A program made the translations under genes and the position numbers. The notes beneath the pieces are model-generated. The model made no database searches. It was not told the origin of the DNA and saw only the letters and a program-made list of their open reading frames with translations. A DNA stretch of 64,000 bases, from assembly GCF_020509005.1 (NCBI RefSeq), contig NC_063016.1:4154001-4218000 (forward strand), read 5' to 3'. Position 1 is the stretch's first letter, and each line of letters opens with the position of its first letter. Origin of the DNA: Fulvia fulva. Lineage: Eukaryota; Ascomycota; Dothideomycetes; Mycosphaerellales; Mycosphaerellaceae. Below are positions 23,069-30,649 of the stretch, piece after piece.

Positions 23069-23545
23069 ATAGCTTCACTACGATTAAGAGGACTATATTA
23101 ATATACTTAAGCGTAAGCTAAATTACCGGTACCTCTAGAAGTTTATCTCTAAGGACCTATAGACGATTAAAGCTATAGAAGATTACTTATATCGAGCTAA
23201 GGAGGATTTCCGCCTAGTCGATATGCTATACCCGAGAAAGTAGCCTACTAAGAAGGATAATAAGAAGGATAGTAAGAAGGACGAGAAGACCGACGTACCT
23301 ACCGCCGGTTCTAGTAATAATAACGGAGGTAGTAGCGGTAGCGGAGGACGATCTCGACGTACCCGTAAGCCGTAGGCGGATCGTAGCGAAGTTAGTATAT
23401 AGACCGCTAATATCGGTCCTCTCAATAACGCTAAGAATACTCGATATATAAACGAAGGCCGCTATAAGAAGTGTCGTAAGACCGGATACCGCCTTACTAA
23501 TCTATTAAATAGGTACGGATTACGTAGCCGTAGAAGATAGGAATT
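23069..23545 (+). pseudogene. G_B gag C-terminus with zinc knuckle
   Basis: With stops: IEDYLYRAKEDFRLVDML, a Lys/Asp-rich run, a Gly/Ser-rich linker (GGSSGSGGRSRR), then KNTRYINEGRYKKCRKTGYR, a zinc knuckle with its first Cys and its His turned to Tyr. G_D has the equivalent KNTRYIRKSLYKKCRKPGHR. The N-terminal half of gag is missing because G_A adjoins. Confidence 0.7.
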
Positions 23546-23559
23546 ACAGATTATATATA

Positions 23560-23635
23560 TGAAGAAGGACCTAATAGGATAGCGTATATCTATGTATAGT
23601 ATCGCTAGTTAATAGTGTAGGTGTTTTAGGAGGGA
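23560..23635 (-). repeat. Partial copia II LTR
   Basis: About 45 bp (AAGGACCTAATAGGATAGCG onward to TAGTATCGC) matches the copia II LTR at 63875-63905 in the same orientation, with weaker similarity for another 25 bp. A fragment only; no full LTR or duplication was seen. Confidence 0.55.
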
Positions 23636-23681
23636 CAGCTATACTTAGGACTTGACTAGTAAGCCCTAATTACTAATCCCC

Positions 23682-23686
23682 CTAAG
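23682..23686. repeat. Chromovirus target-site duplication, left
   Basis: CTAAG, repeated exactly at 30660-30664. Confidence 0.95.
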
Positions 23687-23941
23687 TGTTAGGTTTGGTA
23701 TAACCTAATGATATCACAAGATCAGAAGACCAAGCTCAATCGGGTTTTGTCTCGTGGCCGATGGAAGGTGAGGGAGAGTGATGAAGCAGTAGCTGTCTCG
23801 TCTTGTAAAGACCAAGCAGCAGTGAGGCAGAGGTTGGGTTGTGGTGTATTCCAAACAGTGATATTGAACAGTGAGTTGAACGCCTCGAACCATAAGGGTA
23901 CGATGCGTTCCTAAATACAAAGGAAATTCCATTCCTTTCCT

Positions 23942-24018
23942 GTGCCTACCGTGCCTATCGTGCCTACTGTGCCTAAGTCCGTAGGCACTCCAGGCACTCC
24001 AGGCACTCCAGGCACTCT
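23942..24018. repeat. U3 4+4 inverted array of GTGCCT units (3' LTR)
   Basis: Four 9 bp units starting GTGCCTA (23942-23977), a 5 bp centre TCCGT, then four 9 bp units starting AGGCACTC (23983-24018), i.e. the same word reversed. The 77 bp can fold into a long imperfect hairpin or offer eight phased sites to one protein. Confidence 0.9.
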
Positions 24019-24022
24019 GCAG

Positions 24023-24034
24023 CGGCTGTGCCCG
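24023..24034. promoter_or_regulatory. CGG-N6-CCG palindrome 1 (3' LTR)
   Basis: CGGCTGTGCCCG. Inverted CGG triplets with a 6 bp gap are a known binding layout for Zn2Cys6 dimers. It lies 114 bp upstream of the antisense ORF start and about 80 nt into U3. Confidence 0.5.
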
Positions 24035-24091
24035 CCTAGCTGTGGGCCGCGCCTGTCATTAGTGCGGGCTATTGATTGGCTGACGCTCCTT

Positions 24092-24103
24092 CGGTCGTGT
24101 CCG
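24092..24103. promoter_or_regulatory. CGG-N6-CCG palindrome 2 (3' LTR)
   Basis: CGGTCGTGTCCG, same triplet spacing as the motif 69 bp away. It lies 45 bp upstream of the antisense ORF start and 10 nt into U3. Confidence 0.5.
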
Positions 24104-24113
24104 ATCCGTAACA

Positions 24114-24127
24114 CCATCCCCTCTCTA
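24114..24127 (-). promoter_or_regulatory. Chromovirus polypurine tract
   Basis: Minus strand AGAGAGGGGATGG directly precedes the 3' LTR start TGTTACGG, the expected place for the plus-strand primer. Confidence 0.85.
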
Positions 24128-24147
24128 GCTTAGCTCGTCCCGAGCTT

Positions 24148-24855
24148 ATGAATAATCGAGGTTTCCTTGGGTTGAGCGGTCGTCATGGCTCTCTTCTTTC
24201 CTTCAACATGCCCAAGCTGAAACCTTCCAGCACCGAACGTCGCATTCGTCAATCCGAGAAAATCGAAGCCCTGGGCGAAATCATGGTTCGTCCCTGTCTC
24301 CACTGTCGCGAGACGAAGTCGGTCTGTCGTGTCCATGTCGGGTCTGGTCGGTGTGGTGTCTGTACAAAGGAAAATCGTCGCGACTGTAATGTCAAGGTTA
24401 CAGAGGCGGAATGGTCGCGTCTGCGCCGTCAGCGCGAGGCTCTCGAGAAAAAGGTGTCGGAGCATCGTCGAAAGATGCGGGAGCTTAATGAAGCATACGA
24501 GGCTTCGCTTCGAAGGATACAGGAAGAAGAGGTCGTGCGCCGGAGGATACAGGAGGAAGAGGCCGCCGCTTGGGAGAAGAAGGCCCGTCTCCAAAGGGAG
24601 CTGGAGCTTCTAGAGCGTCGAGAGACCGAGGCGATCGCAGTGGAGGAGGCTGCCCTCATGGAGCTTCCGGACGAAGACGTGGTCCCAGGTCCCTCGCTGT
24701 CTCTTTCCCCTCCTACTTGGTCCTTGCGTGAGGGTATTTCGGACGACTTCTGGTCTGATCCGGACTTGCTCTCCGTTCCTGAGCTTCTTGTTTCCGGGAA
24801 TCTTGGCGCCACTTCTGGAACTGTCGCAGAAGCTGGTAGCAGTTCGCCAGATTAA
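24148..24855 (+). CDS. Antisense Zn2Cys6-like coiled-coil protein of the chromovirus
   Basis: 235 aa, read opposite to gag-pol. Residues 50-80 form C-x2-C-x6-C-x8-C-x2-C-x7-C, which fits the fungal Zn2Cys6 binuclear cluster consensus. The second Cys is followed by R, and a K sits at +4, as in many members. Residues 86-168 are strongly charged and helical, with a repeated RRIQEEE and heptad-like spacing, so a dimerising coiled coil is likely. Residues 196-214 (ISDDFWSDPDLLSVPELL) are acidic with bulky hydrophobics, like an activation region. Met21 (24208) is an alternative start just before a basic stretch. The first 565 bp fill the space between pol and the 3' LTR; the last 143 bp overlap the pol end on the other strand. 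No signal peptide or membrane segment. A DNA-binding regulator of the element is an inference; a nucleic-acid-binding accessory protein is the alternative. Confidence 0.75.
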   Translation: MNNRGFLGLSGRHGSLLSFNMPKLKPSSTERRIRQSEKIEALGEIMVRPCLHCRETKSVCRVHVGSGRCGVCTKENRRDCNVKVTEAEWSRLRRQREALEKKVSEHRRKMRELNEAYEASLRRIQEEEVVRRRIQEEEAAAWEKKARLQRELELLERRETEAIAVEEAALMELPDEDVVPGPSLSLSPPTWSLREGISDDFWSDPDLLSVPELLVSGNLGATSGTVAEAGSSSPD

Positions 24856-27800
24856 TTCTTGGTTCCCAGGTATTTTCTGATTCGTCGTATCCTTTCCATT
24901 TGACAAGGTATCGCTGACCCTTCTTGTCTAGGATTTTTTCGACTTCAAATTCGTTTTCTGCTTCCGGCTCGAAATGGAAGCTCTCCTGGCAAGGTGTTTC
25001 GGCGTCCGCTGGTTCCAACTTGGAGATATGGAAGACCGGGTGGATTTTCGCATCAGGTGGTAGTCGTAGTCGGTAGTTGACTGGTCCTACGACTTTGTCG
25101 ATAAAAAATGGTCCGACCTTAACGTGATCCAGTTTCTTGGTCTGTCTTCTTGTCTTCAGGTTTTTTGTGAGGAGATAGACCTTATCCCCCTCTTTTAGCA
25201 GAGGTGCCATTTTTCTCTCGTCTTGCCGTCGTTGAGACAGTCTTTGTTGTGCATCTTCGATCGCCTTGCGTGCTTCTTTGTGCACTTCCTTGAGAGTTTC
25301 CGTCGTCACGATTGCTCTCTCGGCCTGTGGGTGGGATCCAGGTGTTCCGGATAGGTTAGGGTCCTTGCCAAAGTTCGCATAAAATGGCGTCGTCGAAGTT
25401 GTCTCTGATTTGTGGTTGTTCAGTGCGATCTGCGCCATTGGCAGTAATGAAACCCAGTTGTCTTGTGCGTAGTTGATGTAGTGCCGTAGGTATTGCTCGA
25501 GTGTCTGGTTCGTTCTTTCCGTTTGCCCATCCGTCTCTGGATGGTATGCTGTTGACAACTTGTGCTTGATTCCAATCGTTCCCATGAGCGTCTTCCAGTA
25601 GTTTGATGTGAAGAGCTTGTCTCTGTCTGTAATGAATACTTCCGGGAATCCGTGATATCGGATCAATCTGTCCAGTACGAGGTATCCGAGCTGCTCTGCA
25701 GTGTATATTTCTGATGCAGGAATGAAGTGTGCATATTTTGTGAGTCTGTCGACCATGACTAGTATCATGTCATAGGCTTGTCCTGTGACTCGATCCTTTG
25801 ACCTCGGGAGTTTCGTAATGAAGTCCATCGTAACCTCGTCCCATGGTTTCGTTGGTGGTGTCCTGAACTGTAGGTGACCGTATTTCGCGTGCCGTGCAGC
25901 TTTGTTTTGTTGGCAGTGTACGCATTTCTTGATGTAGCGTAGCACCTTAAGTCTCATCTGTGGGAATGAGAAGCTGCGCTGTATTAGGTCGACTGTCTTT
26001 GAAGTTCCAGGATGTCCGTATGTTGGCTCGTCGTGATGTTGTCGTATGCATTCTTCTTCTCGATCCTTTGGTACTTGGTACTTTCCTTGCGATATAGGGA
26101 ACTGTTCTTCCTTGTCGCTTAGGATTCGTACAATGTTGTTGAACTCTCTCGTGTTGGCACTAAGACTTCCGTCGGGGTTTGTCTTAAGTATTTTGTGTTG
26201 CACTGGTTCTTTTCCTTCCATGTAATCGCTTCTTCGGCTCAGCGCATCTGCGCGGCCGTTCTCTGTTCCTGGAGTGTATTTGATTTCGAACTTGTACTGC
26301 CCAAGCAGCTCCGACCAGCGGGCTTGTCTTCGGGTAAGTTCCTTCGTCGTCGTGAAGTACGTGAGATTCTTGTGGTCTGAAAGAATCGTTAACTTCGGTG
26401 GGCCCTCGACGTACACTCTCCAATGTTGCATGGCGGCAACAATGGCTAGAAGCTCCTTGTCATGGATGTCGTAGTTCTGTTCCGCTGTGGTCATTTTCCG
26501 GGAATAATAGGCCACTGGGTGTCTTTTCCCATCGTGTGTCTGTGTTAGACATGCGCCTATTGCCATATCAGACGCGTCGGTCTCGATGTGGACTTCCTTG
26601 CTACCATCGAATAGTCGAAGCGTTGGGGCTGAAGCGCACTGTTCCTTGAGTCTTTTGAACGCTTCGGTCTGTTCTTTTCCCCATTTCCAGTTGACGTCTT
26701 TTCTTGTAAGCATCGTCATTGGTGCTGCTGTCTTTGAATAGTCCTTAATGAATTTCCGGTTGTAGTTGGCGAGTCCAAGGAATGACTGTACATCCTTGAC
26801 TGTCTTCGGTTCTGGCCATTCTCTGATTGACTGTGTCTTTGCAGGGTCGATCGTTATCCCTGTTGTACTGATGATAAAGCCTAAAAACTTGACTTCTTTC
26901 TTGTGGAATTCGCATTTCTCGGGTGCTGTCTTGAATCCGGACTTCGTGAGTCGTTCGAACACATCTTGAACTTGCTTGGTATGTTCCTGGAGGGATCCTT
27001 TTGTGTAGACCAGTATGTCGTCCATGTAAGCAACGACGCACACGTCGAGTAGGTCTCTAAGTGTTTCGTTGACAAGGTCCTGGCAGGATGCGGGTGCGTT
27101 GGTCAATCCCATTGGCATGACCAAGAATTCGTAGAGTCCGTATCTTGTCCTGAAAGCGGTTTTCCATTCTTCTCCTTCTGCCATTCGGATAGCATAGAAG
27201 GCGTCTCGTAGGTCAATCTTCGTGTACCAGTCTGATCCGGTTAATCTGTCTTGTGCTTCTTCGATGTTGGGTAGCGGATATCGGTTCTTGATCGTGATCT
27301 CGTTCAACTTTCGGTAGTCTTGTACGAGTCGTAGTTTCCCGTTTGCTTTTGGAACGAACATGCATGGAGTTCCTGCACTTGAGGTGGATCGTCGTATCCA
27401 TCCTTTGGCTAGCTTCTCCTTCAGCCATTCTCGTAGGGTCTGTAGCTCTTTCTCAGACATTTGATATAGGGGTCCCCATGGAGGCTCTTTCCCTGGCTGA
27501 ATGTTTATCTTGTGATCCCATGGTTGGTGCTTAGGTAAGGCGTCCTTGCCTCTTTCCTCTTCAAAGAGTCGCGACCACTTGCGATACTCCTTGGGAATAC
27601 TCAACTCTGAGATGTTGGTATCCTTCGATGGTGCGTTACTTCCATCACTTCCAGTGACTTCGTGACCCGGCGGCCCCACGCCAGTGTCTGTCCCGGTCGA
27701 AGGTGGTTCTTCTGTCCTTCTAGTCGGCGCAAGCTGTATCCTGTTGAGCTGTTTCCTTGCCTCATCTGCCAGTGAACGCTGCCACTGCGCAGGCTGAATG

Positions 27801-28315
27801 TCGATAACGCATTCGCATTCCCTAAATGTGAGTACTCCTCTTCTCCAGTCGATTACTGGGTTGTGCTTTCTCAACCAAGGCATACCTAGTACGATGTCAT
27901 GACTGGCCATATCAGTAACATCCAAGGTAATCTCCTCGTGGTGCCGTTGGATAGCAAGTGGTAGCGGTATCGTCTCGCGCTCCACGCTGGGTAAGGATGA
28001 TCCGTCTACCGCGATCAATTCATAACCCTCTTTCTTCTTACAGGTAGCGATCCTGTTTCTTGTAACAAATGATTCGGAGGCAAAATTCCCGCTCGCTCCG
28101 GAATCTATCATGGCATCTGTCTTGTGCCCGTTGACGATAATCTTGGTTCGAAACACTGTTGTCGTTGGTGATGCTTGAGCCTTTTCTGTGTTGCATAACT
28201 CCCTTCGGTCGCTCATTCCTGGGGAGTTGATCCTTTTCCCTGTTCGTATGTGGAACGTCGTGCTTCGTGTCTCGAGGCCTCCGCTTGAACCTGGCGCGAG
28301 CCTTTCTGTGTCCAC
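24713..28315 (-). CDS. pol: Chromovirus Pol (protease-RT-RNase H-integrase-chromodomain)
   Basis: 1,200-residue frame, intact. Protease with DSG at residue 71; RT about 285-480 with YMDD at 430-433; RNase H about 575-700 (ETDAS, DKELLAI, SDHKNL, ADALSR); integrase with HHCC finger (H761, H768, C798, C801) and the D831, D897, E933 triad with the classic 35-residue gap; GPF/Y module near 1068; chromodomain about 1121-1175 (FEVEKILDKK...YLVKWKGYDESENTWEP), which should steer integration toward modified histones in heterochromatin. The apparent first codon is GTG, not ATG, so the frame is expected to be made only by -1 frameshifting from gag at about residue 27, giving a fusion near 1,830 aa. The end overlaps the antisense gene by 143 bp. 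Confidence 0.97.
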   Translation of the reverse strand: MDTERLAPGSSGGLETRSTTFHIRTGKRINSPGMSDRRELCNTEKAQASPTTTVFRTKIIVNGHKTDAMIDSGASGNFASESFVTRNRIATCKKKEGYELIAVDGSSLPSVERETIPLPLAIQRHHEEITLDVTDMASHDIVLGMPWLRKHNPVIDWRRGVLTFRECECVIDIQPAQWQRSLADEARKQLNRIQLAPTRRTEEPPSTGTDTGVGPPGHEVTGSDGSNAPSKDTNISELSIPKEYRKWSRLFEEERGKDALPKHQPWDHKINIQPGKEPPWGPLYQMSEKELQTLREWLKEKLAKGWIRRSTSSAGTPCMFVPKANGKLRLVQDYRKLNEITIKNRYPLPNIEEAQDRLTGSDWYTKIDLRDAFYAIRMAEGEEWKTAFRTRYGLYEFLVMPMGLTNAPASCQDLVNETLRDLLDVCVVAYMDDILVYTKGSLQEHTKQVQDVFERLTKSGFKTAPEKCEFHKKEVKFLGFIISTTGITIDPAKTQSIREWPEPKTVKDVQSFLGLANYNRKFIKDYSKTAAPMTMLTRKDVNWKWGKEQTEAFKRLKEQCASAPTLRLFDGSKEVHIETDASDMAIGACLTQTHDGKRHPVAYYSRKMTTAEQNYDIHDKELLAIVAAMQHWRVYVEGPPKLTILSDHKNLTYFTTTKELTRRQARWSELLGQYKFEIKYTPGTENGRADALSRRSDYMEGKEPVQHKILKTNPDGSLSANTREFNNIVRILSDKEEQFPISQGKYQVPKDREEECIRQHHDEPTYGHPGTSKTVDLIQRSFSFPQMRLKVLRYIKKCVHCQQNKAARHAKYGHLQFRTPPTKPWDEVTMDFITKLPRSKDRVTGQAYDMILVMVDRLTKYAHFIPASEIYTAEQLGYLVLDRLIRYHGFPEVFITDRDKLFTSNYWKTLMGTIGIKHKLSTAYHPETDGQTERTNQTLEQYLRHYINYAQDNWVSLLPMAQIALNNHKSETTSTTPFYANFGKDPNLSGTPGSHPQAERAIVTTETLKEVHKEARKAIEDAQQRLSQRRQDERKMAPLLKEGDKVYLLTKNLKTRRQTKKLDHVKVGPFFIDKVVGPVNYRLRLPPDAKIHPVFHISKLEPADAETPCQESFHFEPEAENEFEVEKILDKKGQRYLVKWKGYDESENTWEPRINLANCYQLLRQFQKWRQDSRKQEAQERRASPDQTRSRPKYPHARTK
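28197..28240 (-). promoter_or_regulatory. -1 ribosomal frameshift site (slippery GGGAAAA plus stem)
   Basis: On the minus strand the gag codons read CAG GGA AAA, so the heptamer G-GGA-AAA (28234-28240) sits in the right phase for a -1 slip. After a 5 nt spacer, AACTCCC (28222-28228) can pair perfectly with GGGAGTT (28197-28203) around an 18 nt loop that contains the gag stop. Reading after the slip gives GKRINSPGMSD, exactly the pol frame. A pseudoknot partner for the loop was not sought. Confidence 0.88.
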
Positions 28316-30213
28316 ATCTGTACTCGATGACGTTCCTGGATCTTCTGCGTTTCTGAGTAGAGTGCGCGTGCGTGCTGCACCATGTTGCGCAATTCGTTTG
28401 ATACGAATGTTCCTGACGGTGTGAGGTATCCGGTACCTATCATTCTACTTCCTATCGGCGGTCGCTCTGTGACAGCAGTTGCTAGGTTTTCGGTCGTTTC
28501 CATGAGTGGGTATCCCCAGGCCATGCCTCGTAGGGTGTCGAGTGTCTTGTCAAACTCAATGGAGTGTAGCATTCGTCGTCCGCCTATCCTCGGTAGGAAT
28601 TCTTCATGCCTTCGTTGCAGGTGAATTATCATGTCGTAGAGCTTCTTCGGTGCGTCTACGGTGAAGGTCATTTGTTCGTTGTCGTCGTCAGTGTCGCTCT
28701 CTTCTCCTTCGGAGGAATCTTCTTCGCTTGATTCTTCCGGATCCTGGTCTTCCTCGATGGTATCCAGCCCGGTGGTTTCTTGACTTTCTTCCTGTGGTTC
28801 CGGTGACCACGATCCGTTCCATCCTGGGTCCTGATTTTCTTTGTCGCTTCCATCGTCGTCGAAGCAGGATTCGTCGATGTCCACTTCTTGGAGCGTGGCG
28901 TCTTGCCTATGTGTTGCTCCCAGGGTTCCTCGCGGTTGCTGAGGCCAATACCCTGCTCCTGATTTCGCGGAGTAGTGAACCTGACACGAGTCTTGGTAAC
29001 AGAATCGCCAATGAAGGCTTCCGTGACCATTTCGAGATTCGGACTCGATTTCGTAGTCGACTCTTCGTGCCATCATGTTGAACTGTCGTGGCTGGTTCTG
29101 CAGCTCGAATGGAATGACCACCATTTGCTGCCCATGGCATCCTCCTCGTCCTTGTGAGGGGTCCAGGAGAGGCTCCGTGCTTCCATTGCTAGCTCTCTCC
29201 TCCACTCTCCGAGTATAGTCGATGTCTCCCAGAGACTCAACACTGCTCTCAGATTTACTAGTTCGTCGTTGCATCATGTTGAACTGTTCGCGGCGCACCA
29301 TATTCTTACCGCGGCAGTCCCTTGCTATGTGGCCAGGTTTGCCGCATCCATAGCAAGTTCGTGTTTCTCTTGAACTCGGGGGTCTTCTGTTCCCCTTGCT
29401 GTTCCTGATCTTGCGACCTTTCTCGGTAACGTCGAGCTCCATTGGCTGTGGTCCGTAGTACGGCTTGTCCTTGGGTTTGTTGTAGTTGTCGTTGAAACCT
29501 CTGTTACGGTTGTCGTAGCCTGGCGTGTATCCGGCCTTTCCAGATACCTTGGAGTCGTATCGTCGTTCCATAGCTCTCTCGTAGAGCTTGTCGTCAAGAT
29601 CGATCGTGACTTGGACTAGGTCGCCTAAGCCATCGATCTTCCGACCGTCCCTCATCAACTCGTCTTTGACATGCTCCTTCAGTCCTCTTCGATACATGAC
29701 TTGAAGTGCTTCGTCGTCCCAATCGGTGAGTTGCGCGTATTCCTGGAACTTGGCAGCATATTCGGCTGTGGAAGTCTTCTGAGTCAAGTGCTGAATAACA
29801 CGAACGGCAGTGGCAATCTCGTTCGAGACACCAAAGACGCTCTTCATAGCATGCTTGAGATGGTTGTAAGACTTGAAGACTCCGTCAGCATTGTCTTCTC
29901 CGTTGCTATCCAGGTATTTCCTAAGGAATGGTTTGACCCAATGCTGTGCTCGTCCTCTCAAGAAGGTGGTGGCAAAGATAGGCTTGAGGTTCTCAGTCAT
30001 GGAGTTGAACAAGAAGTACATATCCATCTGAGAGACCCAAGTGTCGAACTTGTCTCGGTCGCCATAGAAGAACTCTGGCTTGCCAACCTTGAGGGATTCG
30101 TTGCCTGTATGAGTAGCCAAGGCATTGATAGCATCGTTCGCGGTCTGAGGTCGTCGGGCTCTGCTTGCTTCACTGGGGGCGGGTGTTCCCCGGTCACTCT
30201 GTCGATCTCCCAT
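28213..30213 (-). CDS. gag: Chromovirus Gag
   Basis: 666 aa. The N-terminal third is a retrotransposon Gag capsid-like domain (FFYGDRDKFDTWVSQMDMYF ... LRGRAQHWVKPFL). A CCHC zinc knuckle lies near residues 286-299 (CYGCGKPGHIARDC), preceded by a basic stretch for RNA binding. A very acidic Ser/Glu/Asp region follows (roughly 440-525). The ATG at 30213 lies only 19 nt from the 5' LTR. It overlaps the pol frame by about 100 nt and ends with TGA at 28213-28215, inside the loop of the predicted frameshift stem. Confidence 0.97.
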   Translation of the reverse strand: MGDRQSDRGTPAPSEASRARRPQTANDAINALATHTGNESLKVGKPEFFYGDRDKFDTWVSQMDMYFLFNSMTENLKPIFATTFLRGRAQHWVKPFLRKYLDSNGEDNADGVFKSYNHLKHAMKSVFGVSNEIATAVRVIQHLTQKTSTAEYAAKFQEYAQLTDWDDEALQVMYRRGLKEHVKDELMRDGRKIDGLGDLVQVTIDLDDKLYERAMERRYDSKVSGKAGYTPGYDNRNRGFNDNYNKPKDKPYYGPQPMELDVTEKGRKIRNSKGNRRPPSSRETRTCYGCGKPGHIARDCRGKNMVRREQFNMMQRRTSKSESSVESLGDIDYTRRVEERASNGSTEPLLDPSQGRGGCHGQQMVVIPFELQNQPRQFNMMARRVDYEIESESRNGHGSLHWRFCYQDSCQVHYSAKSGAGYWPQQPRGTLGATHRQDATLQEVDIDESCFDDDGSDKENQDPGWNGSWSPEPQEESQETTGLDTIEEDQDPEESSEEDSSEGEESDTDDDNEQMTFTVDAPKKLYDMIIHLQRRHEEFLPRIGGRRMLHSIEFDKTLDTLRGMAWGYPLMETTENLATAVTERPPIGSRMIGTGYLTPSGTFVSNELRNMVQHARALYSETQKIQERHRVQMWTQKGSRQVQAEASRHEARRSTYEQGKGSTPQE

Positions 30214-30217
30214 CGTT

Positions 30218-30229
30218 GAGGGCGTTCAA
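30218..30229 (-). promoter_or_regulatory. Candidate self-priming primer-binding site
   Basis: Element-sense TTGAACGCCCTC starts 3 nt from the 5' LTR. It has no TGG and I see no tRNA 3' end that would fit. It is complementary to GAGGCGTTCAA inside the LTR (30422-30432), 9 bp plus 3 bp around one bulged base. That LTR word lies about 26 nt downstream of a TATTTA box, where the RNA should start. This is the arrangement of Tf1/sushi-type self-primed chromoviruses. Confidence 0.6.
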
Positions 30230-30457
30230 AGCTGTTAGGTTTGGTATAACCTAATGATATCACAAGATCAGAAGACCAAGCTCAATCGGGTTTTGTCTCG
30301 TGGCCGATGGAAGGTGAGGGAGAGTGATGAAGCAGTAGCTGTCTCGTCTTGTAAAGACCAAGCAGCAGTGAGGCAGAGGTTGGGTTGTGGTGTATTCCAA
30401 ACAGTGATATTGAACAGTGAGTTGAACGCCTCGAACCATAAGGGTACGATGCGTTCC

Positions 30458-30464
30458 TAAATAC
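30458..30464 (-). promoter_or_regulatory. Predicted TATA-like box of chromovirus LTR
   Basis: Minus strand GTATTTA, 26 nt upstream of GAGGCGTTCAA. The same box is at 23912-23918 in the other LTR. Confidence 0.45.
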
Positions 30465-30568
30465 AAAGGAAATTCCATTCCTTTCCTGTGCCTACCGTGC
30501 CTATCGTGCCTACTGTGCCTAAGTCCGTAGGCACTCCAGGCACTCCAGGCACTCCAGGCACTCTGCAG

Positions 30569-30580
30569 CGGCTGTGCCCG
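30569..30580. promoter_or_regulatory. CGG-N6-CCG palindrome 1 (5' LTR)
   Basis: Copy of 24023-24034. It lies about 140 bp upstream of the predicted gag-pol RNA start. Confidence 0.5.
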
Positions 30581-30637
30581 CCTAGCTGTGGGCCGCGCCT
30601 GTCATTAGTGCGGGCTATTGATTGGCTGACGCTCCTT

Positions 30638-30649
30638 CGGTCGTGTCCG
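30638..30649. promoter_or_regulatory. CGG-N6-CCG palindrome 2 (5' LTR)
   Basis: Copy of 24092-24103, close to the outer edge of U3 and about 210 bp upstream of the predicted gag-pol RNA start. Confidence 0.5.

Larger units (their letters stand above)
23687..24113 (-). repeat. Chromovirus 3' LTR
   Basis: 427 bp, ends TGTTA/TAACA. In minus orientation U3 runs from 24113 to about 23886. It holds two CGG-N6-CCG motifs, a 4+4 inverted array of 9 bp units and a TATTTA box. The plus-strand face of this LTR lies just upstream of the antisense gene and could serve as its promoter. Several short ORFs inside it are dismissed as chance. Confidence 0.97.

Noticed and set aside
23183..23425. 80 aa Leu/Ser-rich minus ORF resembling a membrane protein
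   Set aside because: Complement of the Lys/Asp-rich part of G_B gag, which reads hydrophobic on the other strand.
23708..24133. Small ORFs of 60-72 aa in the chromovirus LTRs
   Set aside because: They occur in both LTRs simply because the LTRs are copies, follow the 9 bp array (repeating Val-Pro-Thr or Gly-Val-Pro) and lack any domain.
24429..24812. Ser-rich 127 aa minus-strand ORF overlapping the antisense gene
   Set aside because: Low-complexity Ser/Arg shadow of the Glu/Arg-rich coiled coil on the plus strand.
28668..29140. ORFs of 117-120 aa over gag on both strands
   Set aside because: Shadows of the acidic, repeat-rich part of gag; no domain of their own.
29671..30219. 182 aa plus-strand ORF opposite gag
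   Set aside because: Exact antisense shadow of the capsid part of gag, no recognisable motif, no separate leader.
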